A stretch of 64,000 bases of DNA, from the NCBI RefSeq assembly GCF_009834225.1, contig NZ_CP047177.1:62001-126000 (forward strand). Reading direction: 5' to 3'. Position numbers and translations under genes: made by a program. The stretch's first letter is position 1. Each line of letters starts with the position of its first letter. The DNA comes from Rathayibacter sp. VKM Ac-2759. Lineage in GTDB: Bacteria > Actinomycetota > Actinomycetes > Actinomycetales > Microbacteriaceae. The notes beneath the pieces were generated by a model. The model saw nothing but the letters and a program-made list of their open reading frames with translations, made no database searches and was not told the origin of the DNA. Positions 48,340 to 56,705 of this stretch are shown piece after piece.

Positions 48340-49372
48340 CCGGGGAGTGCAGGCGGCGCTGCTCTCCGCGGTCCTGTTCGGCGCGGGAACGCCCGCGGCG
48401 AAGCTCCTGCTCGACTCCGTCAGCCCCTGGCTGCTCGCGGGACTCCTCTATTGCGGCTCCGGGATCGGGCTGGGCCTCCTGCGCCTGGTCCGCCGCTCCC
48501 CGCGCGTGCGCCTCGAGCGCGGCGAGTACGCACCGCTCGGCGGCGCGATCCTCTTCGGCGGGATCCTCGGCCCCGTCCTGCTGCTCGTCGGCCTCGTGAA
48601 CACGCCCGCCTCGGGAGCGTCGCTGCTGCTGAACGCGGAGGGAGTCGCGACCGCGCTGCTGGCCTGGTTCGTCTTCCGCGAGAACGTCGACCGGCGCATC
48701 GCCGTCGGCATGCTCGCCATCGTCGCGGGCGCCGTCGTGCTCACCGTGCCCGCGGGGATCGCGTTCGGCAGCCCCTGGCCGGCGCTGGCGATCCTCGGCG
48801 CCTGCCTGTGCTGGGGCATCGACAACAACCTCACCCGGAAGGTCGCCCTCACCGACGCGACCTGGCTCGCCGCGGTCAAGGGCGGCGTCGCCGGTCCAGT
48901 CAACCTCGTCCTCGCCTTCGCCCTCGGGGCGCAGCTGCCCGCCCTCGGCAACATCGCGGCCGCGATGACCGTCGGCTTCTTCGCCTACGGGGTGAGCCTC
49001 GTGCTCTTCATCGTCGCCCTCCGGCACGTGGGCACCGCCCGGGCGGGCGCCTACTACTCCGTCGCCCCGTTCTTCGGCGCCGTCCTCGCCGTCGTCCTCG
49101 GCGAACCGGTGACCGCACCGCTCCTCGTCGCCGCCGCGCTGATGGCCGTCGGGATCGGACTGCACCTCACCGAGCGCCACGAGCACGAGCACACCCACGA
49201 GCCGCTCACCCACGACCACTGGCACACCCACGACGACCGGGACGAGCACCACCAGCACGAACACGACGAGCCCGTCCCCGCCGGCACCCGGCACCGGCAC
49301 GTCCACACTCACGAGGCAATCACCCACACCCACGAGCACTACCCGGACAGCCACCACCGCCACGAGCACTGA
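48320..49372 (+). CDS. DMT/EamA-family transporter with histidine-rich tail
   Basis: The 350-residue protein has about ten helices in two EamA-like repeats (GTPAAKLLLDSVSPWLLAG and CLCWGIDNNLTRKVALTD). The last 65 residues are a cytoplasmic tail of HEHEHTHE- and HHQHEHDE-type repeats, likely to bind nickel, cobalt or zinc. Metal-linked DMT proteins with such tails occur next to ArsR genes; direct transport of metal is inferred, not shown. It starts inside the regulator gene (ATG 48320), which points to coupled expression. Confidence 0.85.
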   Translation: MRTALRSRGVQAALLSAVLFGAGTPAAKLLLDSVSPWLLAGLLYCGSGIGLGLLRLVRRSPRVRLERGEYAPLGGAILFGGILGPVLLLVGLVNTPASGASLLLNAEGVATALLAWFVFRENVDRRIAVGMLAIVAGAVVLTVPAGIAFGSPWPALAILGACLCWGIDNNLTRKVALTDATWLAAVKGGVAGPVNLVLAFALGAQLPALGNIAAAMTVGFFAYGVSLVLFIVALRHVGTARAGAYYSVAPFFGAVLAVVLGEPVTAPLLVAAALMAVGIGLHLTERHEHEHTHEPLTHDHWHTHDDRDEHHQHEHDEPVPAGTRHRHVHTHEAITHTHEHYPDSHHRHEH

Positions 49373-49468
49373 GAGGATCGGCCGATCGCCACCTCGCGCC
49401 GAGAACGTCCGACCCCTCGACGAGGCTGTCGCCGCCCGGATCCAGGCCGAACTCCTCACCTAGCCGCG

Positions 49469-50740
49469 TCAGGCCGCCGCGAGGGCGATGGCGGATCTGC
49501 TCCTCGATGGCGACTCGGGACCGTGCCGCCGAAGCGGGGTGACGGGATCGTTCGGCCGGGTCGGGGTGGGGTTGTAGGTCGTCTGGTCGCGGAAGATCGC
49601 CCAGATGACGTTGATGCGGCGCCGAGCGAGAGCGATCAGCGCCTACTTGTGCGACTTCCCCTCCTGGCGTTTCCGTTCGTAGAACGAGCGCGAGACCGGG
49701 CAGTTCCTTGACGCGATGAACGCCGCCTGGAAGCAGGCGTTCAACAGTCGCCGGTCGTATCGCCGTGGCCGGTGATGGTTGCCGGAGATCTTCCCGGAGT
49801 CACGCGGCACCGGGGCGAGACCGGCGAAGCTGGCCAGCCGGTCCGGCGTATCGAACGCGGCGAGGTCAGTACCGGTCGCGGCAAGGAAATCCGCGGCGAG
49901 CCTGCGCCCGAACCCAGGAATCGACACCAGAAGATCCGCGGATCTGCTGTCCTGCAAAGCGGCTTCGATCTCCCCGTCGAGCTCGGCGACCTCGTCGCGG
50001 ATGCGGAGGAGATCACGCGCGGACCGGCTCACCAGCCGAGCCGCTGCCCCCTCCCCCACGACGACCGATGTCTGCTCGCGCGCGGCTTCCACCGCCGTCT
50101 TCGCGACCGCCGCGGATTTCCAGCAGCCCTGTCCCTTCAACCACGCCGCCAGCCGGCTCTCCCCCATGCGCCGGATCGCACCGGGGGTCGCGTACCGGGT
50201 GAGCAGCACCAGAGGTCCCCTGGTCGTCGCGTAGTTGAATGCCCCCTCGAGCGACGGAAAGTAGTGGACCAGGATGGCGCGCAGGCGATTCACGGCGCGG
50301 GTGCGATCGTGCACCAGGTCTTCTCGTCGCGCCGAGAGCAGGCGCAGTTCCGCCGTGACCTCGTCGGCCTGGCGCATCAGCGTCACGTCTCGCCGGGTCC
50401 GCGCTTGGTCGGCGATGATGACCGCGTCCTTCGCGTCTGTTTTGGCTTCGCCGCGGTAGGCGCCCGAGGCGTGATGCACGACGCGGCCTGAGATGTAGAA
50501 CAGCGGCTGCGCATGCGAGTGCAGGAGCGTCTGCAGCAGCCCTGTCCCGCCGTGGTTGAGATCCGTTGCCCAGGCGACGTCGGTGCCGCCTGGCAGGGAG
50601 GCGACGTCTCCCATCAGGGTCAGGATCGCCGTTTCTCGGTTCTTGAACCGTTGGGAGAGCAGCTTGGTTCCGTTGGCGTCGATGACGACGCAGTGGTGTT
50701 CGGTCTTGCCGGCGTCGATACCGGCCCAGAGTTGGGGTAC
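49469..50740 (-). pseudogene. Decayed IS110-family transposase
   Basis: The frame encodes an IS110-type transposase. The DEDD domain starts LWAGIDAGKTEHHCVVIDA, and GEAKTDAKDAVIIADQART contains the acidic residues. The C-terminal domain with LASFAGLAPVPRDSGKISG holds the catalytic-serine region. Two lesions are visible. The expected start codon before PQLWAGID is GTA (50740-50738), not GTG, although GGAAGGA lies upstream. An amber codon at 49645-49643 interrupts the C-terminus, after which the frame stays open to a TGA at 49469. An ORF from ATG 50614 remains. The enzyme is probably inactive. Confidence 0.75.
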
Positions 50741-50925
50741 GCAGGGTCCTTCCGTTGAGGGTGCGGTGCGCCGTGAACGACCTTGCCGGCATGTCCTTAC
50801 GGGGCGATCTGGTCGCGTTTCTCAATGAGCGGTCCTGCCGTTGCGGGGTCCCGGGCGGCTAATCACGGCGTGCCATCAGTCGGCTGAAGGCGGTCAGCCA
50901 TACCCGGGACCCCTGGCGCGTTCCG
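50741..50925 (-). ncRNA. Candidate bridge-RNA region of the decayed IS110
   Basis: IS110 elements carry a structured guide (bridge) RNA in the non-coding end upstream of the transposase gene. Here that end has a perfect 11-bp inverted repeat, GGGGTCCCGGG at 50845 and CCCGGGACCCC at 50903, around 47 bases. The boundaries are guesses, and no guide pairing was tested. Confidence 0.35.
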
Positions 50926-51054
50926 GAGCCTACAACTGCCCCGGATCCACGGAAATAACGGTAAGGAAGGCGGTTCTCCGCCTTAGCAACCGGAGGGCGC
51001 AGTGCAACCAGCTTGTTCAATGGGGGCAGGGATGACGGGTCTGCAGCCCGTGGT

Positions 51055-51210
51055 CCTCAGATCGTGGATGGTCTCGCTCTAGTGCAACCTGTCGGCTCTT
51101 GTGGCCTGGCTTCCTGCGGGCGCGCGGGCCATCCACGATCTCTTGGCGGCGTGGCTCGAGAGAGGCCTGGATGCGTTCTGGAAGCTGGTTTGCCCTCCGC
51201 CAAACCCATT
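51055..51210 (+). ncRNA. Candidate bridge RNA of the intact IS110 element
   Basis: Upstream of the intact transposase are two successive stem-loops. The first has 13-bp arms, AGATCGTGGATGG (51059) and CCATCCACGATCT (51129), with a 57-base internal region. The second has arms GGTTTG and CAAACC (51187-51206). This layout, ahead of the coding region, is what is known for bridge RNAs of IS110-group elements. AGTGCAACC occurs at 51001 and 51081 and may mark the element end. Confidence 0.45.
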
Positions 51211-51236
51211 GAATGGACTGAGCTGGAGGGCACGAC

Positions 51237-52394
51237 ATGTCGACGACGATCATTGGTATCGACCCGCACAAAGAGAGCTGGACAGCGGTAGCTGTCGGCC
51301 CTCGCGGTGAACGGATCGGCGCCGTGCGGGCGCCGGTAACGAGCGCCGGCTACCGGCAACTCCGGCGGTTCGCGGCCCGTTTCCCCGAGCCTGTCTGGGC
51401 GATTGAGGGCGCCTATGGTCTCGGAGCACCACTGGCGGCGATGCTGACCGAGGACGGAGTCACCGCATGGGACGTCCCCGCGAAACTCGCCGCACGAGTG
51501 CGGGTCCTCTCCACCGGCCACAGCCGGAAGACCGACGAGGACGACGCCCTCTCGGTCGCGGTCGCCGCCACGACGTCCAGCAAGCTGCGAACCGTGCAGG
51601 TCGACGCGGCCTCCACGGAGCTGAAGCTGCTCACCGAGCATCGCGACGACCTCGTGCGCACCCGTACCCAGACCATCAACCGGCTCCACGCCATCATGAC
51701 GTTGCTGGTCGTCGGAGGAGCGCCTCGCAGGCTGACCGCAGACATAGCGGCTGCCCTGCTGCGCCGAGTCCGCTCGACCGAGAGCATGACCACAACACGC
51801 CGGCTCATCGCGGTCGACCTCGTCGCGGAGATCCGCCGTCTCGACAAGCGGATCTCCACCGCGACTGGACACATCCTCGAGCGGGTCAATGCGACGGAGT
51901 CCACCCTCACCGTTGTTCCCGGGATCGGGCAGCTCACCGCGGGGAAGATCCTCGCCCGCACCGGCCCCGTCACCCGATTCGCTACCGAGGCCCACTTCGC
52001 CGCTTATGCCGGCGTCGCACCTCGCGAGGTGTCTTCAGGCGACGTCGTGCGGCACCGCCTCTCCCGAAGCGGCGACCGGCAACTGAACTACGCCCTCCAC
52101 GTGATCGCGCTCACCCAGGTCAGCATGAAAACCAGCCCCGGCCGAGTCTTCTACGAGCGCAAACGCGCCGAGGGCAAGGGCAGCAAGGAAGCGCTCCGCG
52201 CCCTGAAACGGCGCCTGGCAACGGTCGTGTTCCGCATCCTCGTCGCCGACCACCTACGCGCAGCGGTGGGTCCGGCGGGACAACCAGGAACGACGCTTCA
52301 ATCCAGCGCGGCCGGCTCACATCCCAACGCCGACTCTTCGGATAAGTCACTCACCGAACCCACCTCAACAGAGCCTATCCACGTCGCCGCTTGA
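51237..52394 (+). CDS. IS110-family transposase, intact
   Basis: This 385-residue protein recombines DNA with a DEDD RuvC-like domain (IIGIDPHKES, WAIEGAYGLGAPLA, KTDEDDALSVAVA) and a C-terminal transposase domain. The latter carries LTVVPGIGQLTAGKILA and FAAYAGVAPREVSSGDVV, where the active serine lies. The start ATG 51237 has GGAGG upstream, and no lesions are seen. It is read opposite to the decayed copy and is only distantly related to it. The structured region upstream could encode its guide RNA. The tail past residue 345 is low-complexity. Confidence 0.93.
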   Translation: MSTTIIGIDPHKESWTAVAVGPRGERIGAVRAPVTSAGYRQLRRFAARFPEPVWAIEGAYGLGAPLAAMLTEDGVTAWDVPAKLAARVRVLSTGHSRKTDEDDALSVAVAATTSSKLRTVQVDAASTELKLLTEHRDDLVRTRTQTINRLHAIMTLLVVGGAPRRLTADIAAALLRRVRSTESMTTTRRLIAVDLVAEIRRLDKRISTATGHILERVNATESTLTVVPGIGQLTAGKILARTGPVTRFATEAHFAAYAGVAPREVSSGDVVRHRLSRSGDRQLNYALHVIALTQVSMKTSPGRVFYERKRAEGKGSKEALRALKRRLATVVFRILVADHLRAAVGPAGQPGTTLQSSAAGSHPNADSSDKSLTEPTSTEPIHVAA

Positions 52395-52434
52395 CCAGAG
52401 AGGCGCCCGCAGGGCGGCGGTGGAGAGAGTTTCG

Positions 52435-52732
52435 GCGCGAAATAAGGGAGCGCAGCGACCGCGTACCGAAAGTCTCGGAAGAGCCGGTGGCGCAGCCACT
52501 TGAACGGAGCCCGGAGGTAGCTACGAGGCAGCGAAGCGGACGAGCCGCCGAAGGCTTCCCGGAAACGAAACGCGAGCCCATCGGGCGAACATCAGCGGCC
52601 GGCACCGCCGGCCGAACGCTTGGGCGGCGCTCCGTCGCCGCTGCGCGAGTGCAGCTCGCGCCCCCGAAACGGGATGGCGGGGAGTGTGAGGGGGTCGCCC
52701 CTCACGGGCCGGCCCGGAAGCCGGCCCTCCGC
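52435..52732 (-). repeat. Partial dispersed cassette, rearranged
   Basis: The part at 52622-52732 matches the terminator half of the dispersed cassette (GTGAGGGGGTCGCCCCTCAC and the GGCCGGCC hairpin). The leader half is replaced by sequence from 52435 on that contains GGGAGCGCAGCGACCGCGT, a block also seen at 6730 and 54198. No gene is visible. The insertion of IS elements just upstream may have broken an original copy. Confidence 0.6.
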
Positions 52733-52735
52733 CGT

Positions 52736-53713
52736 TCAGCTCGCCGCCGCCTCCGCGCTAGCTGCGACGTCGGCGGTAACGCGGTGGCTCCGAATGTCGG
52801 CGTAGGCGACGGAGTAGGGACGGGTCCCGCCGTTCCAGTCGAGGGCGACGGTCACGGTCTTAGGGTTCACGCGGGTCACGGTGCTCCACCCGAACTTGTG
52901 CTCGATCGCGTCGCCCTTGGCGATCGTGTCGCGGCTGTGGATCGCGGTCGCACCGGCGGCGGCCTGTGCCTCGCGGACGGTGCTCCAGTAGTCGCGCTCG
53001 TTCTCGCGCTGCGCCCGCTCGGTGCGCAGACGGTCGAGCCGCGCGCCGGTGGCGGGGGCGGTCGTCTCGATGTGGCCGCCGCCGAAGTTGTGCGAGCCGC
53101 CCTCGATCCGGCGGGTGAGGAGTCTGACGTCGGTGTCGAGTCGGTCGATGCGGTGGGCGACCGTACGCGGGAGGTAGCGGGTCTCGGTCGTCCCGGCGGC
53201 GATGTCGGCGCGGGCGCGGGCGCGGGTGGCCTCGCGGTCGGCCTCGACGCTGCGGCCGAAGGCGGCGTCGGCCTTGGCGATCGCGTTCCGGTGGTGGTTT
53301 TCGGAGTGGTGGCCGATCTTGATCGGCTCGCCGCCCTCGGGGAGGCGGCGCAGGGCGCGGCGCGCGGCCTCGTCCGCGTCGTCCGCCTGCGCGGCGCGGC
53401 GGTCGGCCTTGGCGTCGAGCGCGTCGACGCGGGCGGCCTGGCGCTGGATCTTCGCGACCTCGGCCTCGGCGGCGGGGCGGAAGCTCTCGTCGGCGTCGAC
53501 GGTGATCTCGTGCCCTGCCGCGCACAGCGCGGCCGCGGCGCGGTTGATGGTCGACCACTTCGGGAGGCGGTCGCGGGACTGCGGGACGTACCAGGCGGCG
53601 ATGGTGCGGCCCCAACGCCAGCCGGACGCCTTCAGGATCTCGGCGGTGCCGTCGCCGCGGCTGGTGCCCTCGATGAGGGTTCCGGCGTCGGGGGTGTGGG
53701 TGATGGTGAGCAT
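52736..53713 (-). CDS. DUF3560-family protein, copy B (325 aa)
   Basis: This is the paralogue of the protein at 3353-4360. The N-terminal 130 residues are nearly identical (SRGDGTAEILKASGWRWGR, QSRDRLPKW), while the helical middle and the C-terminal part differ more. The charged, arginine- and alanine-rich middle is kept. The start is ATG 53713. The 121-residue partner is upstream, as in copy A. The copies may have different partners or DNA sites; the role of the family is not known to me. Confidence 0.75.
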   Translation of the reverse strand: MLTITHTPDAGTLIEGTSRGDGTAEILKASGWRWGRTIAAWYVPQSRDRLPKWSTINRAAAALCAAGHEITVDADESFRPAAEAEVAKIQRQAARVDALDAKADRRAAQADDADEAARRALRRLPEGGEPIKIGHHSENHHRNAIAKADAAFGRSVEADREATRARARADIAAGTTETRYLPRTVAHRIDRLDTDVRLLTRRIEGGSHNFGGGHIETTAPATGARLDRLRTERAQRENERDYWSTVREAQAAAGATAIHSRDTIAKGDAIEHKFGWSTVTRVNPKTVTVALDWNGGTRPYSVAYADIRSHRVTADVAASAEAAAS

Positions 53714-53738
53714 GCTCTGTCTCCTTCTCGTCTCGGGG

Positions 53739-54104
53739 TCAGTCGTTGGCGCGGTAGTCGGCAGGCGTCTCGCTGCGGTCGTGCAGCGCGTAAGCGGCGG
53801 GGAACAGGTCGAGCGCTCGGGCGACCGCCACCGGAACGACGACGAAGGCGCCGGAGGCCATGTAGCCGACCCGGCCCGCGGCCACGGGCTCGACCGGCTC
53901 GAAGTGCTGCAGTGTCACCCCGGCCAGCGACGCGCGGCCCTCGCGGGTGACCAGGTGCACGGCCGGGGTCTGCTCGGTCACTAGGTCGCAGCCACCGGCG
54001 CCGACGATGACCACCTGACGGGCGGTCCGGCTGATGGCATCGACGCCGGGGCTGTGGGTGGTCATGGTGATGACTTCGGTACGGGTGCCGCGCTGCTGGC
54101 TCAT
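53739..54104 (-). CDS. Hypothetical protein paired with DUF3560, copy B (121 aa)
   Basis: This has the same length as the protein at 4388-4753 and is nearly the same sequence (ARQVVIVGAGG, ALDLFPAAYALHDRSETP). Differences cluster near residues 12-20 and 40-80. It lies 25 bp upstream of DUF3560 copy B and directly after an intergenic cassette. Conservation of both genes and the cassette shows duplication of one unit or capture from a related plasmid. Confidence 0.65.
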   Translation of the reverse strand: MSQQRGTRTEVITMTTHSPGVDAISRTARQVVIVGAGGCDLVTEQTPAVHLVTREGRASLAGVTLQHFEPVEPVAAGRVGYMASGAFVVVPVAVARALDLFPAAYALHDRSETPADYRAND

Positions 54105-54121
54105 GGTGTGTCTCCCTCTGG

Positions 54122-54375
54122 CTGATCGTTTTTCTTTGCCTCTCCGGCGGGGAAGACCGTTTGAGTGGAGGCGGCGCAGTGACGCCGATCACGAGCGATG
54201 TGAGGGAGCGCAGCGACCGCGTTCGGGATCGGTGGCACGCAGCCGGTGGAGCGAAATAGGTTGAAACCGCGGAGAGGTGAAGAAAACAGGCGGACCGGGC
54301 CGCCGTGGCGGTCTCCGACGGGCGGCGCTCCGTCGCCGCTCCGCGAGAGTAGCTCGCGCCCAGGAACGGGTGGTC
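54122..54375 (-). repeat. Dispersed intergenic cassette, copy 4
   Basis: The leader half (CTGATCGTTTTTCTTTGCC and following) matches the other copies. The central GCGAAATAAGCCCGCAGGGC block is replaced by GCGATGTGAGGGAGCGCAGC, showing modular exchange within the cassette. The terminator hairpins are missing. From 54376 to 54572 I see no further feature. Confidence 0.72.
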
Positions 54376-54572
54376 TAACCGCCTACGACACCTAGGGTCG
54401 GGTACGCAACAGAGCGAACCCGGACCACGACCCGATCGACAACGACACCCGAGCGGCTGTAATCGCGGACGCGATGCCCTGGCCATCTCCAGCACGATGA
54501 CCGTGCTGATCTAGACACGGCTAGGTGGCCTGGATAGGTTGCAGGCGGGCGTTCGCCCCGAGGGGGTAGCGC

Positions 54573-54914
54573 GTGCGGCAGGTTCTGATCGTTGTCCTGC
54601 TTGCCGTTGCAGTCGTCGCCGGCCTCGTCGTCGCCGTGGGCTTCTACGTCGCGCGGGACCCTGAGTATTACTGCCTGGTGGACATCATCCGCAATTCAGC
54701 GGTATCCGCGACCGACACAGTTGTCGACGTCGAGAGCCGTCTGAGCCTTCTCCCGCTGGGTACTGAGTGCACCTTCGTGACCGATGACGGCGCACGGTTC
54801 GTAGTCGAACCCGGCTGGATCGCAACCGTCCTCGCACTAGCGGCGGTCGCATCCGCCACCACTGCGGCCTACATCGCAGTATTCGTACCACGTCAGCGGA
54901 GCAGCTGGCGTTAG
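54573..54914 (+). CDS. Small membrane protein (113 aa)
   Basis: The protein has an N-terminal helix (LIVVLLAVAVVAGLVVAVGF), an outer segment of about 50 residues with two cysteines (YYCLVDII, GTECTFV), and a second helix (VLALAAVASATTAAYIAVFV). The two cysteines may form a disulfide. No family is recognised. It starts at GTG 54573. The secreted protein gene follows after 16 bp, so the two are probably an operon. Confidence 0.5.
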   Translation: MRQVLIVVLLAVAVVAGLVVAVGFYVARDPEYYCLVDIIRNSAVSATDTVVDVESRLSLLPLGTECTFVTDDGARFVVEPGWIATVLALAAVASATTAAYIAVFVPRQRSSWR

Positions 54915-54930
54915 GGGGAGAAGGTAGAAG

Positions 54931-56124
54931 ATGAGACGACCACTTACGCTCGCACTGACGGCGGGGGTGATTACAGCAGTCATCCTGGCCGGGAGTCCTG
55001 CATACGCATCGGCGAATCGCAGCACCGCCGCTAAGGCGACCAATTCGCAGAAGGTCACCAACACCACGGTGACGCTTCCACTGTCGCATGCGGTCACGCT
55101 GCGGGATGCGGTGAAGTTCGCTCCGAGGATCGCCTCTCAGGTCACGGGGTTCCGGTTCGAGAACGGCGACATCGAGGGCGAGTATTCGCCTACGCCTGAC
55201 CAGACGCTCGAGCAGTTCCTCGCGGGATTCTCGGAGCGGTTTGGCACTCAACCTGAGGTGACGGGTGTCGTCGTGAAGGTGGCGGTCGAGGAGGCGCAGC
55301 AACGGGTAGGCGCGCGGAGCGCTCCCCTCGACCCTGGCGCACCGGCCTTCGACGCACCGGCAGTGACGCTCTCGCCGGAGTACGCGAAGGTCGCGGAACC
55401 GCCAGGGGCAGGGGCCTCTGAGCAGCGGGTCGCGCAGTCTGCGGTTGCCGCGGCGGACCCGGTGGACTGGCGGCCGAATGATTTCGAAGCGTCCATCACC
55501 AATTACAACGGCCGAGCGGACTTTTTCACGAGCTACTGGTGGCATAGCGGCAGCAACCCCAGCCAGATGCCTCTCGGGTTCGGTGCCGAATTTGAAATCA
55601 ACTTGATAAATTCGGCTTCAACGAGTACCCGGCCGGCCTGCCTTTCGGGATACAAAGATAAGTTTTGGGCAAAGAATTACAGCTTTAACTGGGCGCTTTA
55701 TAAGTCGGATTCAAGTGCCGCGAGTCACGCCGGCGTGGGCGCCTACGCGGATTACAACGACCTTTTGGACACCTGCAACCGCAATTCGATTGCGATCGGA
55801 ATGCGCTACCCGAGAAATATTGCGGAGGCACCGGGGATGGGCTTTGGAGTCCAGATCTGGGTATCGGCGCCACGTGGGACGACCACGACGAGCAAGATCG
55901 GCGGCCTCGTGCAGGCCATATCTGACCACTACTGCAGGTCGGGCCCAGGGGCATCGATGGCTCTTACCGACTGCATGGGTGTCACCGCAGGCAGCTGGCC
56001 CTTGGCGCCCGGTCTGAAGTCGCGCACGACGTTAAACGAGACGCGGGGATGGACCGCACCTGCGAAGTGCTGGACCTCTCAGAAGAAGGGGCTTGAGGAT
56101 CCGGTGGCGCTAGTGCCCTGCTGA
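54931..56124 (+). CDS. Secreted protein of unknown function (397 aa)
   Basis: A signal peptide (LALTAGVITAVILAGSPAYA) precedes about 370 residues without a recognised family. The middle contains SLSPEYAKVAEPPG-like linkers (here TLSPEYAKV) and the C-terminal half has aromatic strands (FFTSYWWHSGSNPSQ, KNYSFNWALYKSD) with six or so cysteines, as in an extracellular beta-domain. The stretch 55590-55850 uses many AT-ending codons, unlike its flanks, a possible sign of a transferred domain. ATG 54931 is preceded by GGGGGAGAAGG. A role such as a surface or toxin-like factor cannot be judged. Confidence 0.6.
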   Translation: MRRPLTLALTAGVITAVILAGSPAYASANRSTAAKATNSQKVTNTTVTLPLSHAVTLRDAVKFAPRIASQVTGFRFENGDIEGEYSPTPDQTLEQFLAGFSERFGTQPEVTGVVVKVAVEEAQQRVGARSAPLDPGAPAFDAPAVTLSPEYAKVAEPPGAGASEQRVAQSAVAAADPVDWRPNDFEASITNYNGRADFFTSYWWHSGSNPSQMPLGFGAEFEINLINSASTSTRPACLSGYKDKFWAKNYSFNWALYKSDSSAASHAGVGAYADYNDLLDTCNRNSIAIGMRYPRNIAEAPGMGFGVQIWVSAPRGTTTTSKIGGLVQAISDHYCRSGPGASMALTDCMGVTAGSWPLAPGLKSRTTLNETRGWTAPAKCWTSQKKGLEDPVALVPC

Positions 56125-56315
56125 CTCGGTAGCACGACGTGGAGGAGGGAGTTCCCCACAGGCGACCCCCTCCCCTGCGTACTGAGTGGCCCGCCTAACT
56201 CCATGGACGCCCACGGGATCAGGACCAGCACCGTCGCGGTTCATCTTGTTATGCGTCGTTATCACTGATTCAACTTCTTAGGCATGAAGCGAGAGCGACC
56301 CTTGGAATGCCAGTT

Positions 56316-56705
56316 TCAAGATTCTCGTTGACCGTCGCGGGCTCGAACGCCCCAATACTCGCGAACCGCAATCTCGATTACCGACCGTTGCGTCAGTCCC
56401 TGCTCATCCGATGCTGCGTCGATGAGCTCGGAGATGTCCTGAGAGATACGAGTGGAGAACGGCACGGTCAGCTCCCTCCCCCGCGGCCTACCTCGTCGAG
56501 ACGGCAAGGGGGCGGGCGGCTCGAAGGACGGCGATGCCATCACCGGAGGTCGATCCAGGTTCCGTAAATCCCTCGTAGACGCGGCGGCGTTCGAAACAGC
56601 AGGAGCAGGCTTGGTCTGGTAGTCGACAGGGTCGATCGATTCGTCGGGCGCTGGCGTCGGACGACGGCGCTGCAGTGACGCCGGTCGATCCTCGATCTCG
56701 CTCAT
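56316..56705 (-). CDS. Small ParB-like or RHH partner of ParA
   Basis: The 129-residue protein has a proline-rich N-terminus (RRRPTPAPDESIDP). Its C-terminal 40 residues, TVPFSTRISQDISELIDAAS and RSVIEIAVREYW, look like a ribbon-helix-helix DNA-binding motif. The ATG overlaps the ParA stop by four bases. Short partner proteins of this kind bind the centromere and activate ParA in many plasmids. The family match is from pattern, so the name is left open. Confidence 0.7.
   Translation of the reverse strand: MSEIEDRPASLQRRRPTPAPDESIDPVDYQTKPAPAVSNAAASTRDLRNLDRPPVMASPSFEPPAPLPSRRGRPRGRELTVPFSTRISQDISELIDAASDEQGLTQRSVIEIAVREYWGVRARDGQRES

Noticed and set aside
49373..49468. Possible gene end between the DMT transporter and the IS110 copy
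   Set aside because: No frame with a start and plausible composition is present.
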